Source: Pectobacterium brasiliense (lineage in GTDB: Bacteria; Pseudomonadota; Gammaproteobacteria; Enterobacterales; Enterobacteriaceae). Taken from it: 64,000 nt of DNA. Location of the stretch: positions 58,827 through 122,826 of the forward strand of contig NZ_JACDSF010000028.1 in assembly GCF_013449685.1 (NCBI RefSeq). Direction: 5' to 3'. The first letter of the stretch is position 1, and each line of letters starts with the position of its first letter. The translations under genes and the position numbers were made by a program. Under the pieces are notes generated by a model. That model did not search any database and had not been told where the DNA came from. It saw only the letters and a program-made list of their open reading frames with translations. Positions 1-9,952 of this stretch are shown here, one piece after another.

Positions 1-54
1 CATCGGGATTCCTTCCCTTGCCGCCTACCTGAAACTCGAATTATTTGGAGTATA
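1..54 (-). repeat. Partial ERIC repeat, cut by the window edge
   Basis: The first ~54 bases match the end of the ERIC copy at 32449-32642 (CATCGGGATTCCTTCCC, then CTGAAACTCGAATTATTT and a terminal GTATA), in the same orientation. This copy lacks the ~69-bp insertion found there: TTGCCGCC runs into CTGAAACTCG after only TAC. It lies directly upstream of tyrP. The rest of the element is outside the window. Confidence 0.85.
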
Positions 55-78
55 GCCACGCTATATATAGAGGAATAG

Positions 79-1287
79 GTGAAAAATCGTACTCTTGGCA
101 GCATTTTTATCGTTGCAGGCACCACTATCGGCGCTGGAATGTTGGCGATGCCGCTAGCAACCGCTGGCGTCGGGTTTGGTACTACATTGATGATATTAAT
201 CGGTTTGTGGGCATTGATGTGTTACAGCGCCTTATTGCTAGTTGAAGTGTATCAGCATCAGCCTTCGCACACTGGGCTAGGCACGTTGGCAAAAATCTAC
301 CTCGGCCGCTGGGGACAGTGGATCACCGGTTTCAGTATGCTATTTCTGATGTATGCGCTCACGGCAGCGTATATCAGCGGCGCAGGCGAGCTGCTCGCCA
401 GCAGCATTAGCCAGTGGAGTGGCTACTCACTTCCATTGCCCGCAGGCATTCTGCTCTTCACGCTGGTTGCTGGCGGCGTAGTCTGTATCGGCACCTCCTC
501 CGTCGATTTATTTAACCGCATCCTGTTTAGCGGCAAAGTACTAATGCTCGTCATTATGCTGGCCGTCATGGTGCCGCATATTCAGCGCGTCAACCTACTA
601 ACGCTGCCGCTGCAACAGGGTCTGACGCTCTCGGCATTACCGGTCATTCTGACGTCGTTCGGCTTTCATGGCAGTATCCCCAGTATCGTGCACTACATGG
701 GGGGCGACAGTCGTAAGCTGCGCCGAATATTCCTTATTGGTAGTGTAATACCGCTGATTGCCTATATTTTCTGGCAGCTCGTGATGCTGGGCAGCCTCAG
801 TTCTTCAACATTCAACGCTATTTTGGCCGATCAGGCGGGATTGAATGGGTTGATGCAGGCGATTCGCACGCTGGTTGCCTCTCCGCACGTTGAACTGGCC
901 GTCCACCTGTTTGCCGATTTGGCACTGGCGACCTCTTTCCTCGGCGTGGCGCTTGGATTGTTCGACTATTTAGCCGATCTGTTTAAACGTAAAAATGGCA
1001 TCATCGGGCGTGCACAAACGGGCTTGCTGACCTTTATCCCACCTCTGGTGTTTGCTCTCTTTTATCCGCAAGGTTTTGTGATGGCGCTAGGCTATGCGGC
1101 GATTGCGCTAGCCGTGCTGGCGTTGCTTATTCCCGTTCTACTGAGCTGGCAGGTACGCAAACAGCACCCTGAAATACGCGCAACGCGCGGTGGCGCGCCG
1201 GTCCTGGCACTGGTCTTCACCAGCGGCGTAGCGATTATCTTGATCCAACTGGCGATGGTGGCAGGCTGGCTACCGTCAATCAGCTAA
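79..1287 (+). CDS. tyrP: Tyrosine-specific transport protein TyrP
   Basis: Inner-membrane, proton-driven tyrosine permease of the aromatic amino acid (HAAAP) family. The 402-residue product is almost the length of E. coli TyrP (403 aa) and opens with the same MKNRTLGS start and glycine-rich first helix ([16 protein letters not shown], about residues 12-27). About eleven hydrophobic segments follow, with the conserved [12 protein letters not shown] stretch near residue 195. The start is GTG at 79, preceded by AGAGGA. No TyrR box is evident in the short upstream region, which is occupied by an ERIC end. It is convergent with yfaZ and separated from it by a bidirectional terminator. Confidence 0.93.
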   Translation: MKNRTLGSIFIVAGTTIGAGMLAMPLATAGVGFGTTLMILIGLWALMCYSALLLVEVYQHQPSHTGLGTLAKIYLGRWGQWITGFSMLFLMYALTAAYISGAGELLASSISQWSGYSLPLPAGILLFTLVAGGVVCIGTSSVDLFNRILFSGKVLMLVIMLAVMVPHIQRVNLLTLPLQQGLTLSALPVILTSFGFHGSIPSIVHYMGGDSRKLRRIFLIGSVIPLIAYIFWQLVMLGSLSSSTFNAILADQAGLNGLMQAIRTLVASPHVELAVHLFADLALATSFLGVALGLFDYLADLFKRKNGIIGRAQTGLLTFIPPLVFALFYPQGFVMALGYAAIALAVLALLIPVLLSWQVRKQHPEIRATRGGAPVLALVFTSGVAIILIQLAMVAGWLPSIS

Positions 1288-1313
1288 TCTTTTTCAGCGA
1301 CGCCTAGGCATAA

Positions 1314-1348
1314 AAAAAGAGCGTGAACTCAACATTCACGCTCTTTTT
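1314..1348. terminator. Bidirectional intrinsic terminator, tyrP/yfaZ
   Basis: A 14-bp perfect stem (AAAAAGAGCGTGAA paired with TTCACGCTCTTTTT) with a 7-nt loop. It has an A-run on the left and a T-run on the right, so it can end both convergent genes. Confidence 0.9.
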
Positions 1349-1369
1349 CTTTTGAACTTCAGATAGCTA

Positions 1370-1915
1370 TTAGAAGCTCAGACCAACGCCAATATAGGCA
1401 GAATCCGCCAGTCTGTTATCCGGGCCGTTCTCACGCGCCATATTGATATAGCGGTAGCCGACATCAACGCTCAGCGGTGCAAACACCTGCCAGCGTACGC
1501 CTGCTTTCCCTTCAACATAGTGATCAACATGGCTGGAGAAGGAATCCGGTGAATAGTAACCCTCACCATACAGTGAGAACTGACGGCTCAGCGGCCACTG
1601 CACACCACCGCCCAGTGCAACACCATAGCCATCATTACCATGCTCCTGATTCAGGTACAGTGCTTTACCACCCAGCGTCAGTTTGAGTGGGCCAACAGGA
1701 ATGGTGTATCCCAGGCCGAAGCCGTATACATCATTGTTGTTGTCGCCGTGGGCATAGCTCACATTGCCCGCAAGCCCAGGAATACCCAGACCGAAGCCCG
1801 CACTGGCACCCGCGTAATCGCGACCTGCTTCCCCGGAAAGGCTAATGGCATGTACAGAAGCACTTGCAAGTAACAAGCTTCCTGCACAGGCAATCACAAA
1901 CTTTTTCATTTTCAA
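1370..1915 (-). CDS. yfaZ: YfaZ-family outer-membrane protein precursor
   Basis: An 181-residue protein with a clear signal peptide (MKMKKFVIACAGSLLLASASVHA, cleavage near residue 23). Gly-rich alternating hydrophobic strands follow, as in a small outer-membrane beta-barrel, ending in an aromatic C-terminal residue (IGVGLSF), the usual Bam recognition feature. Length and pattern fit YfaZ (about 180 aa in E. coli). The family's function is not known; a small channel or structural role is only inference. It is monocistronic, with the terminator at 1314-1348 downstream. Confidence 0.8.
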   Translation of the reverse strand: MKMKKFVIACAGSLLLASASVHAISLSGEAGRDYAGASAGFGLGIPGLAGNVSYAHGDNNNDVYGFGLGYTIPVGPLKLTLGGKALYLNQEHGNDGYGVALGGGVQWPLSRQFSLYGEGYYSPDSFSSHVDHYVEGKAGVRWQVFAPLSVDVGYRYINMARENGPDNRLADSAYIGVGLSF

Positions 1916-2213
1916 TATCCTTAAAAACCGTCGTTAAACGCGCGTGTAAAGGTGTTATCGTTGCCGATTCTACCCGAAACGCCCTCTCACTCCAGCATGA
2001 AATTGCCCTGAGCAGCGATTTATTCTTTTAATAATCATGAAAGTTTGCCTTCAGCACTGCTGACAATAGCAGCAATAAGCGCTGCCTATTTGCGCAAAAA
2101 AGACAAAGTGAACAAGAGTAATCATCATGGATGACGATAAAATAGGTAGAAGAAAACGATGATGAGCGAAGGAAAAGTGGTGAAATCCGGCACCAGCGCA
2201 CCGGACAACTAAC
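1916..2213. other. Gene-free spacer upstream of yfaZ and downstream of menE
   Basis: This ~300-bp stretch should hold the yfaZ promoter and the end of the men transcript. I see no convincing gene and no strong intrinsic terminator; short open frames here have no recognisable features. Confidence 0.6.
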
Positions 2214-3716
2214 CTACGACCGCGCTGTGCGGCCTGTTGTGTTGGGCGAATGGTGCATGGCATTGACCCAGCTTTTCACCTGCTGGCGAGAGAGCTTAAT
2301 CCCACCATTTTTCAGTTCAGCGGGCAGCGCATAATACGCGACCGGGCGCTGAAATCCGGCAAGCTGTGGCTGTAGCCAATCGCGTATTGCATCAAGCGTC
2401 GTGGCTTGTGCCACCTCCAATACCGCAACAGGACGGTGGCCGAACTCCGCATCGTCAACAGGCACAATGCAGGCCTGCTGAACATCAGGATGCGCCAACA
2501 GTACGGCTTCGATATTCTCGGGCTGAATCCCTTCCCCACCGCTGAAGAATTGGTTATCCAGACGCCCCAGAATGTGCCATTCATCCCCGGAAAATCGCCC
2601 GCGATCCCGCGTATGGAACCAGCCGTCATCATCGACCAGTGGAATCAGTTTCCCGTCACGCCAATAGCCCGCGGCCAGCGTGCTGCCACGCAGCAGAATT
2701 TCATCCTCCGCCAGCCGAATCTCTCGCCCGTGCAGCGGCAGGCCGATGCCCGAACGCCCGTCAGCACGTTTCGCGCAGACCGTAGACGCCAGTTCCGTCA
2801 GGCCATAGCCACACCAGCAGCTAACGCCTCGCGCTTCTGCCTGTTGCGTAAGCGCCTGCGGAATCATCGCGCCGCCAAGCAATACGGCCTTCAATGCCGA
2901 AGGGAATATCCCCTCTGACAGCAGTCGCCACAGTTGCGTTGGAACCAGAGAAGCATGGGTGCAATCGCGCAATGCCTTATCCAGAGGCTGATGCGCGCGG
3001 ACAACGAGCGTTGCCCCAGTCGCAAGCCAGCGCCAGACAATCCCCTGCCCGGAAACGTGAAAGAGCGGAAGCGACAACAGCCAGCTATCGCTGGAGGAAA
3101 ATGCCATCATCTGCACCACACCTTCCGCGCTGGAGAGATGGGCAGCAAATGAATGCACCGCTGCTTTTGGCATCCCGCTGGAGCCGGATGTCAGCGTCAG
3201 CGTCGCCAGCAGATCGGCCTGCCAGCGTAATCGGTCGATGCAGTGACTTTCTTCGGTATCGCCTGATGGCGAAGAGTCTGATGACAAAGAAATGGGCGGC
3301 AAAGAAAGCGTGCGTATCGCATTCGGCCACGGTTTATCATTCAGGCACAGACCATACGCCACATTCAGCGTGGGCAGCAGCGCCTCGGTTAATGCATCAG
3401 GTAACTGTGGATTCAGCGGCAGCACGCGCACGCCGCACTGTAACAGCGCCAAATAGCTGAACAGCATCTGGACGCTATTTTTCCCGCGTAGCGCGACCGT
3501 ACTGTCAGCCATCACGCCCTGCTGTGTGAAATGCGCTGCCAGATGATCCACCCGCTGTGCAAGCGACTGCCAGCTCCAGCGGGTTTCATCATCAATCAAG
3601 GCGACAGACTCATTCAACGAAACGGGCTCATTCAACGAAACAAGTTCATTCAACGAAACAGGCTGGGGCGTCTGGTTAGCCCAGTGTCGCCACGGCCAGT
3701 CAGTCAGGATTGCCAT
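2214..3716 (-). CDS. menE: 2-succinylbenzoate--CoA ligase MenE
   Basis: ATP-dependent adenylating enzyme that activates o-succinylbenzoate to its CoA thioester in menaquinone synthesis. The P-loop-like AMP-binding motif [16 protein letters not shown], the WCGYGLTE motif, the HTRDRG aspartate and a late lysine region ([14 protein letters not shown]) are all present. At 500 residues it is longer than E. coli MenE (about 450). Part of the excess is an N-terminal insert with three SLNE-type hexapeptide repeats (about residues 20-38), encoded by an 18-bp tandem repeat. The start ATG at 3716 overlaps the end of menC by 13 bp. It is the last gene of the operon. Confidence 0.93.
   Translation of the reverse strand: MAILTDWPWRHWANQTPQPVSLNELVSLNEPVSLNESVALIDDETRWSWQSLAQRVDHLAAHFTQQGVMADSTVALRGKNSVQMLFSYLALLQCGVRVLPLNPQLPDALTEALLPTLNVAYGLCLNDKPWPNAIRTLSLPPISLSSDSSPSGDTEESHCIDRLRWQADLLATLTLTSGSSGMPKAAVHSFAAHLSSAEGVVQMMAFSSSDSWLLSLPLFHVSGQGIVWRWLATGATLVVRAHQPLDKALRDCTHASLVPTQLWRLLSEGIFPSALKAVLLGGAMIPQALTQQAEARGVSCWCGYGLTELASTVCAKRADGRSGIGLPLHGREIRLAEDEILLRGSTLAAGYWRDGKLIPLVDDDGWFHTRDRGRFSGDEWHILGRLDNQFFSGGEGIQPENIEAVLLAHPDVQQACIVPVDDAEFGHRPVAVLEVAQATTLDAIRDWLQPQLAGFQRPVAYYALPAELKNGGIKLSRQQVKSWVNAMHHSPNTTGRTARS
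3609..3662. repeat. 18-bp tandem repeat (3 copies) inside menE
   Basis: Three direct 18-bp units, each containing the core TTCATTCAACGAAAC or CTCATTCAACGAAAC. They encode in-frame repeats of the type SLNE-L/P/S-V near the MenE N-terminus. Because the unit is a multiple of three, copy-number change would not break the frame. Confidence 0.9.
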
Positions 3717-4675
3717 ACCACGTCCAGTTGCTCAGCAGCCAGCAGCGGTAACGCGCTATCCGGCCAAGATTGAATCACCTGCGCTTGCATCAGATCCAAC
3801 GTGTCCAACCCAGGGATCGTGTCCGGCGTCAGCCAGTGCGCCAAACGCGCCAGTTGCGTTAAGCCCAGACTGGATTCAATGCTGGAGCTAATCACCGCCG
3901 TTAATCCAGCCTGATGCGTTTCCTGCACCAGTTGCTGGCAGCGAGCAAGGCTACCGACCAGCGTAGGCTTGATCACAATCGCACTTACGCCCGGCTCGGC
4001 TTCCACCCGAAAATCCGCATCGCGCACGCTTTCGTCCCAGGCAATGCTGATACCCGTTTCCCGCGCAAACTCACGAGACTCCTCACGGGTTTTGCAAGGC
4101 TCTTCGAGAAAGGCAATGCGCGAACGCAATGACGGCGCGACGTAGCGGGCAAAGCCGTCCGCTTTAGCACGCGTCCAACTGCGGTTGGCATCCAGACGGA
4201 GTTTCAGATCCGGCAAGGCTTCCAGCAGCACGTTAACGATCATGCCATCACGCACCGCTTCGTACAGGCCGACTTTGATCTTTGCTACTTTCTCGCCCGG
4301 CATCGCCTGTAGCATGTCAAACAGCTCGTCAGGATCGCCGCTGCACAATGGCGCTTTGCGATAGTCCGCCGCCTGCGGCAGACGCTGATCCAGTTCGGCC
4401 TGCGCACAGCTCAAGCCAAAGGCAACAGACGGCGGAAGATCGTCAGAAAATGCCGCCCCTGCCGCCCACGATTTTAGCTGTTCAAGCGCGGCTGATTCCG
4501 CCTCTGCCAGCGTTTCCACGCTGAATTCCGGCAGCGGCGCAATCTCGCCCCAGCCCAATCGTTCGCCGTCTTGCAGGCGAACGATAAGCCCATCTCGGGT
4601 TTTCAGACGCTGATTACGCAGCACCACTCCGGCTTCCATCGGCACGCTGTAACGATAGAGAGTGACCTGGCGCAT
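3704..4675 (-). CDS. menC: o-succinylbenzoate synthase MenC
   Basis: Enolase-superfamily enzyme that dehydrates SHCHC to o-succinylbenzoate. The 323-residue product shows the superfamily's catalytic and metal ligands in order: KIKVG (Lys), LRLDANRSW (Asp), FLEEPCK (Glu), IAWDESV (Asp) and [10 protein letters not shown] (Lys). Length agrees with E. coli MenC (320 aa). The start codon overlaps the menB stop by one base (TAATG), which suggests translational coupling. Confidence 0.95.
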   Translation of the reverse strand: MRQVTLYRYSVPMEAGVVLRNQRLKTRDGLIVRLQDGERLGWGEIAPLPEFSVETLAEAESAALEQLKSWAAGAAFSDDLPPSVAFGLSCAQAELDQRLPQAADYRKAPLCSGDPDELFDMLQAMPGEKVAKIKVGLYEAVRDGMIVNVLLEALPDLKLRLDANRSWTRAKADGFARYVAPSLRSRIAFLEEPCKTREESREFARETGISIAWDESVRDADFRVEAEPGVSAIVIKPTLVGSLARCQQLVQETHQAGLTAVISSSIESSLGLTQLARLAHWLTPDTIPGLDTLDLMQAQVIQSWPDSALPLLAAEQLDVVWQS

Positions 4676-5532
4676 TACGGATTCCGTTTGAATTTGCTGA
4701 AGTCAGGCTGACGTTTTTCGTTGAACGCGTTACGGCCTTCTTGCCCTTCGTCCGTCATGTAGAACAGCATGGTGGCGTTACCCGCCAGTTCCTGCAAGCC
4801 AGCCTGACCGTCGCAGTCTGCGTTCAGCGCCGCTTTCAGGCAGCGCAGTGCCATCGGGCTGTTTTGCAGCATTTCACGGCACCAGCGCACCGTCTCTTTT
4901 TCCAGATCGGCCAGCGGAACCACGGTGTTCACCAGCCCCATATCCAGCGCTTGCGCCGCATCGTACTGGCGGCACAGGAACCAGATTTCACGCGCTTTCT
5001 TCTGACCCACGATGCGCGCCATGTAAGACGCGCCCCAGCCGCCGTCGAAAGAACCGACGCGTGGACCCGTTTGACCGAAGATCGCGTTATCTGCCGCAAT
5101 CGTCAGGTCACACATCATGTGCAGGACGTGTCCGCCACCGATGGAATAGCCCGCGACCATCGCAACAACCGGCTTCGGACAGGTACGAATCTGACGCTGG
5201 AAATCCAACACGTTCAGGTGATGCACACCGCTGTCATCCTGATAACCGCCGTAGTCGCCGCGTACTTTCTGATCGCCGCCGGAGCAGAATGCCTTATCGC
5301 CAGCACCAGTCAGAATAATCGTCCCGATGCCGTCGTCGTGACGGGCATTATCGAGCGCCTGAATCATCTCTTTTACCGTTTGCGGACGGAACGCATTGCG
5401 AACCTGAGGACGGTTAATCGTGATTTTGGCAATGCCATCGATGGATTTATGGTAAAGAATATCGGCGAAGTCGCCGCTGCAATCGTGCCATTCAATGGGT
5501 GCGTAAAGCAGGTCTTCACTCGGATAAAGCAT
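4675..5532 (-). CDS. menB: 1,4-dihydroxy-2-naphthoyl-CoA synthase MenB
   Basis: Crotonase-fold enzyme that cyclises succinylbenzoyl-CoA to DHNA-CoA. The 285-residue sequence is very close to E. coli MenB. It includes [22 protein letters not shown], the oxyanion-hole region [20 protein letters not shown] and the [21 protein letters not shown] stretch. A TTG three codons upstream (5541) is possible, but ATG at 5532 has AAGGA nine bases before it and gives the family length, so it is preferred. It begins 5 bp after the menH stop. Confidence 0.95.
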   Translation of the reverse strand: MLYPSEDLLYAPIEWHDCSGDFADILYHKSIDGIAKITINRPQVRNAFRPQTVKEMIQALDNARHDDGIGTIILTGAGDKAFCSGGDQKVRGDYGGYQDDSGVHHLNVLDFQRQIRTCPKPVVAMVAGYSIGGGHVLHMMCDLTIAADNAIFGQTGPRVGSFDGGWGASYMARIVGQKKAREIWFLCRQYDAAQALDMGLVNTVVPLADLEKETVRWCREMLQNSPMALRCLKAALNADCDGQAGLQELAGNATMLFYMTDEGQEGRNAFNEKRQPDFSKFKRNP

Positions 5533-5537
5533 AGTTA

Positions 5538-6338
5538 TCAATCCTTAACGTGATGCAAAAGAAAAGAGCGAACCCGCTCGGCATAGGCCGTTGGATTCGC
5601 CTGATGAGCATTATGACCCGCCTGAGCCACGCTCAGTAACGGCAGGCCGTATTGCGCCGCCAGCGTTTGAAACTTCACGTCGCTGGCACCGCATAAGTAA
5701 ACAAAAGGTATCGACAGGTGCCGGAGGTGTTTCGCTAAAAAGGGCTGTCGTCCCAGCGAGGTCGCTTCCAGCATTGCCGCAACAGATGCACCGTGATTCG
5801 CGCTGCGGCGCGCAATCAGCTGTTCACGCTGCGCTGAATCCAGATCGGCAAACACCGCCTGCTGATACCAATCCTGCAAGACCGCTGGCAGCGGCTCCTG
5901 ACGAAAGCGCTGCGCCCAGCGTGCATCATGGTGGATACGCTCCGTACGCAATTCCGGCGTTGCCAGACCGGGATGACCGCCTTCGACCAGCAGCCCCAGC
6001 ATGCCGTCATGCTGTCCGTTGCAGGCGTGATACATCGCGATACGCCCACCGAGCGAATAGCCTAGCAGCCAGTAATTCTCAATGCCTTGATCCAACAGCG
6101 TCTTGCTTAACTGGCGGCTGACATCGGCAAAATCTGTTGTGAAAATCGTTCGCGATGCACCGTGTCCGGGTAAATCCACCAGCAACACCGGCCAATCACG
6201 ACAAAACGGTAGAACGGGTAGCCAGTCTTCGCCACTGCCTAATAAACCATGCAGGCATACCAGCCACGCTTGCCCAGAAGTCACCGCGCCCTGCGTCACT
6301 TTCCGGCAGCCTAGCTCTTGAAACTCTAGTGCGCCCAC
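5538..6338 (-). CDS. menH: SHCHC synthase MenH
   Basis: Alpha/beta hydrolase-fold lyase that removes pyruvate from SEPHCHC to give 2-succinyl-6-hydroxy-2,4-cyclohexadiene-1-carboxylate. It has [11 protein letters not shown] near residue 29, the nucleophile elbow GYSLGGR with Ser95, an acidic residue in CGASDVKF and a C-terminal His in QAGHNAHQ. At 266 residues it is close to the E. coli protein (252). The start is GTG at 6338 and overlaps the menD stop by 13 bp, the usual arrangement for this operon. Confidence 0.92.
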   Translation of the reverse strand: MGALEFQELGCRKVTQGAVTSGQAWLVCLHGLLGSGEDWLPVLPFCRDWPVLLVDLPGHGASRTIFTTDFADVSRQLSKTLLDQGIENYWLLGYSLGGRIAMYHACNGQHDGMLGLLVEGGHPGLATPELRTERIHHDARWAQRFRQEPLPAVLQDWYQQAVFADLDSAQREQLIARRSANHGASVAAMLEATSLGRQPFLAKHLRHLSIPFVYLCGASDVKFQTLAAQYGLPLLSVAQAGHNAHQANPTAYAERVRSFLLHHVKD

Positions 6339-8008
6339 GTCGCCACCTGCGCGACCAGTTCATTAAGCGTTGCTGCGCCGTCCTTCGGTTCAACCACCAC
6401 TTCCAGCAGCGTGACGCCGCCCAGAGTCCAACAATCCGCCACCGTATTCGCCAGCTGTTCCCAGCTCTCGGCGCGCACGTAATTCAAACCAAACATCGCG
6501 GCCGCGTGCCCGAATTCCACATTTTGTGGCATGCAGTAAAACGCTTCACGCTGGGCAACCGGCGTCGGCAGCAAGGAAAATATCTGGCCGCCGTTATTGT
6601 TCACCACAATCAGCACCAGCGGTGCGGGAGCCTGACGCAGCAGCGCCAGCGCATTCAAATCGTATAACGCAGAAAGATCGCCAACGATGCCCAGCGTGGC
6701 TTTTGACGTGGCACGCTGTACACCGGCCAGCGTGGAGATCAGGCCATCAATACCGCTGGCTCCGCGATTACCGAACACCGGATATCCCTGCGGGAGTTGC
6801 GCCAGCGCGTCGATCAGGCGTACTACAAGGCTGTTGCCGACAAAGAGCTGTCCATCCGGCGGCAACAGCGCCGGTATGCGCTGCGCCAGCTGCGCTTCAC
6901 CAAAACGGGAAGCCAGATGCGCGTCGATCTGCCGCTGCGTTTTGTCGGCAATATCCGCCAACAAATCCGCCCACAGCGCTTGTTTATGCGCCGGATGCGC
7001 AGACAGCCATTCGCCCACGTCCGCCACCAGACGACGCCCGCGATGGTGAGCCGGATCCAGCCGTCCCGGCAAATCGTCAATTAACCAGAATTCTTGCGGC
7101 TGGCACTGTTCTTGCCATTGCAGCAGGCGCTTACCGGTCAGGCTGCCGCCGAACTGCAAGACAATTTCCGCCTGCCGCAGACGAGCCGTCGCGTCAGGAT
7201 GCGCCAGCCAAATATCCGCACAGGGTAACGGCTGCCCGCTTTGCGACAGGACGTCACCAATCAGCGGCCAGCCCAGTTCGTTCGCCCACGCCGCGAGTTG
7301 TTCACCTTGTTCTGGCGTCACGCGACCGGCGAGGACAACGCCCCGCTTCTGTCGCCACTGCGGCCAGTCCGGCTGGACCGCCAGCGTACTCTGGCGCATT
7401 TCACGCAGCCAGGGTTCACGGCTGTTCCACCAGTCGCCCAGCGTCATTAACCAGTCCTGATACGCCGTGCCGTCATCGGCACCGTACAACGGTTCAGCGA
7501 AGGGGCAGTTAATGTGCAACGCGCCGTGCGTCAGTCGCGCCATTGCGCTATCCACAGAGGAAACCAGCCAGCTAGCCGGAATGTCGGGCGTGGGGCGTGG
7601 TAAATCCAGCGCCAGCGTGGGGTGTGAAGCATACAGTGCATGTTGGCGAATCGCCTGATTCGCACCGCAATCAATCAGCTCCGGCGGGCGGTCGGCTGTC
7701 AGCACCACCAGCCGTTCGCCGGTCAGCCCAGCTTCGATGATGGCAGGATAAAGGTTCGCCGCGGCGGTGCCTGACGTCACGATAATCGCAACCGGCTCAC
7801 GTGAGGCTTTTGCCAGCCCCAGCGCCAGATGCCCAAGCCCCCGCTCATCGAAATGCGTGTGGCAAATCAGTGCGTGATTGTCCGCCGCAGACAGCGTCAG
7901 CGGGGTGGAACGAGAACCAGGCGCGATGCAGACATGCCGGACACCGTGGCGGGTCAGCGATTCCAGCAGTAATGTAGCCCAGCGGCGATTAAATACACTT
8001 GTTGACAT
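6326..8008 (-). CDS. menD: SEPHCHC synthase MenD
   Basis: Thiamine diphosphate-dependent enzyme that adds a 2-oxoglutarate-derived unit to isochorismate. The 560 residues have the expected three-domain layout: an N-terminal ThDP domain ([18 protein letters not shown] and [17 protein letters not shown]), a central domain, and a C-terminal domain with [17 protein letters not shown] and the metal-binding [12 protein letters not shown]...VVNNNGG stretch. The start is ATG at 8008. A 220-bp gap separates it from the menF stop upstream, wider than the other junctions of the operon, so a separate promoter is possible. Confidence 0.95.
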   Translation of the reverse strand: MSTSVFNRRWATLLLESLTRHGVRHVCIAPGSRSTPLTLSAADNHALICHTHFDERGLGHLALGLAKASREPVAIIVTSGTAAANLYPAIIEAGLTGERLVVLTADRPPELIDCGANQAIRQHALYASHPTLALDLPRPTPDIPASWLVSSVDSAMARLTHGALHINCPFAEPLYGADDGTAYQDWLMTLGDWWNSREPWLREMRQSTLAVQPDWPQWRQKRGVVLAGRVTPEQGEQLAAWANELGWPLIGDVLSQSGQPLPCADIWLAHPDATARLRQAEIVLQFGGSLTGKRLLQWQEQCQPQEFWLIDDLPGRLDPAHHRGRRLVADVGEWLSAHPAHKQALWADLLADIADKTQRQIDAHLASRFGEAQLAQRIPALLPPDGQLFVGNSLVVRLIDALAQLPQGYPVFGNRGASGIDGLISTLAGVQRATSKATLGIVGDLSALYDLNALALLRQAPAPLVLIVVNNNGGQIFSLLPTPVAQREAFYCMPQNVEFGHAAAMFGLNYVRAESWEQLANTVADCWTLGGVTLLEVVVEPKDGAATLNELVAQVATWAH

Positions 8009-8228
8009 GTTGTACTCAACAACTCAGGTTGCAGGTTATTCCCGCCATCTTCCTGTGTACTGGCTGTATGCTCACAGAAAATGATGGATATAGGCAAAAT
8101 ACGAATGATCGAACTGTTGTCGGCCTGGTTGACCTTCAGCAAACATCGAGATCAGCCTTATTATATTTTTTTTTATCGCGCTGACTTTGATATAAACCAG
8201 TACCTCGCACAACAACCCTAAAACAAAA

Positions 8229-9551
8229 CTATGACATATCACCGTCTAACAGGGATCTTAGCCCTGCTGCTTTGTTTTCTAACTCCTGCCATTCTTGTTC
8301 TGGATCAGAACCCGCCACAATTCCGGCTCCGGCATAAAGCGTTAAAACATGATCCCGTACTTCAGCCGAACGTAGCGCCACGCTGAATTCAGACTGCTGA
8401 CGCGAAAGGTAACCTGCGGAACCCGCATACCAGCCGCGTTCAAACGGTTCATGTTCAGCAATAAAACGGCGAGCCTCTTGTCTCGGCAGGCCCGCGACGG
8501 CAGCCGTGGGCTGTAACGCATTCAGGCACGCGCTATCGGATGCGGTGCGCAGCGTGGCGTGAATGGTACGGCGCAGATGCTGTACTTTACGCAGGCGCAC
8601 AATTTCCGGTGGCATCACATCCAACGACAGCGCGGACTGCTGTAATCGCTGACAAATATCATCCACCACCAGCATGTTCTCGCACTGATTTTTGGTGTCA
8701 TTCATCAGCCAGTCGGCCAGTTCCGTGGCTTTGCGCGCATCGCGATCGCTTGCCACCGTCCCCGCCAGCGCTTCCGTTTCCAGTTCGCTACCCCGACGGC
8801 GATAAAGCCGCTCTGGGCTGGAACCGAGAAACGCATGACGCGCATCGTGCGCCAGCATGAAATGGAAACAGTGGTGATTTGCCGCTCGGCTGGCGGCCAT
8901 AAAGGTGGTGGCCTGTAGCGGCTGCGTCAACGTGAGTGTGGTTGCACGCGCCAGAACCACTTTTTCCATCAGCCCAGCATTGATGTCATGCAGCGCTCGC
9001 TGGAGCAAATCGATCCATCCCTGACGCTCCGGCTGATGCCCGACGGACTGCACTTCCGCATGTAAAAGAGGCTGTGGAGCGGGCGGCAGAAGCAGGTTAA
9101 TAAACGCCGAGGCTTCAATGGCATCCTGCTGCAATGACGTATCACTGAACAGGTTAATAGTCAGGCTAAGCGTATCATCCTGACGCCGCAGTTCGGCACG
9201 GGGCAAAAACAGGTAGCCGGGTGAAGAAGCCCCGTCCTCTTTCGTTTGATTAAACGCGTTCAGCCCCCAGATGCGCACATCGGGATCGCACTGCTGCTGA
9301 ACAAGGAATGCCTCAGCATCCTGAATGTGGCGAAACCCGCACACGTTGCCGCACACGGCGGCTTCTTCACGATCCTGACGGTGCTGCCAATAGAACTGGG
9401 GGTACACTGGCTGAGTTGCCAGCCACGAAAATAGCTCAGACGCGTCGCTGAGGGTCAACGAACGCGTTATTTGTCTGAAACCTGCGCGTTTAGGCTGTGG
9501 CTCGCGCAAATCCTGCTGCAAATGCTGCAGCAAGTCGGAAAGTTGTTTCAC
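8229..9551 (-). CDS. menF: Menaquinone-specific isochorismate synthase MenF
   Basis: Chorismate-binding enzyme that isomerises chorismate to isochorismate, the entry step of menaquinone synthesis. The 440-residue product carries the family signatures KVVLARATTL, LGSSPERLYRR and ETEALAGTV, and a C-terminal RSAEVRDHVLTLYAGAGIVAGSDPEQEW block typical of the MST family. It is the first gene of the leftward cluster, so the operon promoter should lie in 9552-9700. Confidence 0.94.
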   Translation of the reverse strand: MKQLSDLLQHLQQDLREPQPKRAGFRQITRSLTLSDASELFSWLATQPVYPQFYWQHRQDREEAAVCGNVCGFRHIQDAEAFLVQQQCDPDVRIWGLNAFNQTKEDGASSPGYLFLPRAELRRQDDTLSLTINLFSDTSLQQDAIEASAFINLLLPPAPQPLLHAEVQSVGHQPERQGWIDLLQRALHDINAGLMEKVVLARATTLTLTQPLQATTFMAASRAANHHCFHFMLAHDARHAFLGSSPERLYRRRGSELETEALAGTVASDRDARKATELADWLMNDTKNQCENMLVVDDICQRLQQSALSLDVMPPEIVRLRKVQHLRRTIHATLRTASDSACLNALQPTAAVAGLPRQEARRFIAEHEPFERGWYAGSAGYLSRQQSEFSVALRSAEVRDHVLTLYAGAGIVAGSDPEQEWQELENKAAGLRSLLDGDMS

Positions 9552-9952
9552 CGTTACCCCGGAGACCTAACACAAAGTAGGGGATTATACGGGAAAAAAA
9601 CACGTCGTGGGTGAGAGGTTACGCAAGACCAAAAGGCTACCCTCAGCAGGGTACGTCCCACCGCACTTTTTAGGGTTATCTTCATGACCATAACGGTGAA
9701 CACGGACTAAAATCGCACCAAACGGCAAAACGGGTCGCCCGCATCGCTCTAAAATCCTCCTCCATCATCATTATTGCTTTAATTGACCGATTCTTTTGCC
9801 GATTATCTAATCGGCATTTTTTTGCCCGCGCCACTACCCCACCGCTTCCTTCTTCCCTCGCTTAAAAACCGTACACCAGGATTCTTTCCATTCAGACTGC
9901 TAACTATGGTAAAAATAGGCCTTTGTTACGTCGACCGGATAGCCTCATCAGG
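9552..9952. other. 400-bp menF/MFS intergenic region with structured rightward leader
   Basis: Divergent region that must hold the men promoter (leftward) and a promoter for the MFS gene (rightward). It contains a small hairpin at 9638-9653 (TACCCT-cagc-AGGGTA) and a strong rightward intrinsic terminator at 9798-9823 with no annotated gene before it. No protein-coding sequence is convincing. A small RNA or an attenuated 5' leader would fit. Confidence 0.6.
9798..9823 (+). terminator. Orphan rightward intrinsic terminator
   Basis: Perfect 7-bp stem GCCGATT-atct-AATCGGC followed by A and seven T residues. It reads on the + strand, upstream of the MFS gene and away from menF, so it must end or attenuate a short rightward transcript. 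Confidence 0.8.

Noticed and set aside
2051..2263. A 70-codon open frame on the minus strand overlapping the end of menE
   Set aside because: His/Phe/Ser-rich, no family features, and overlaps menE in another frame; considered a shadow.
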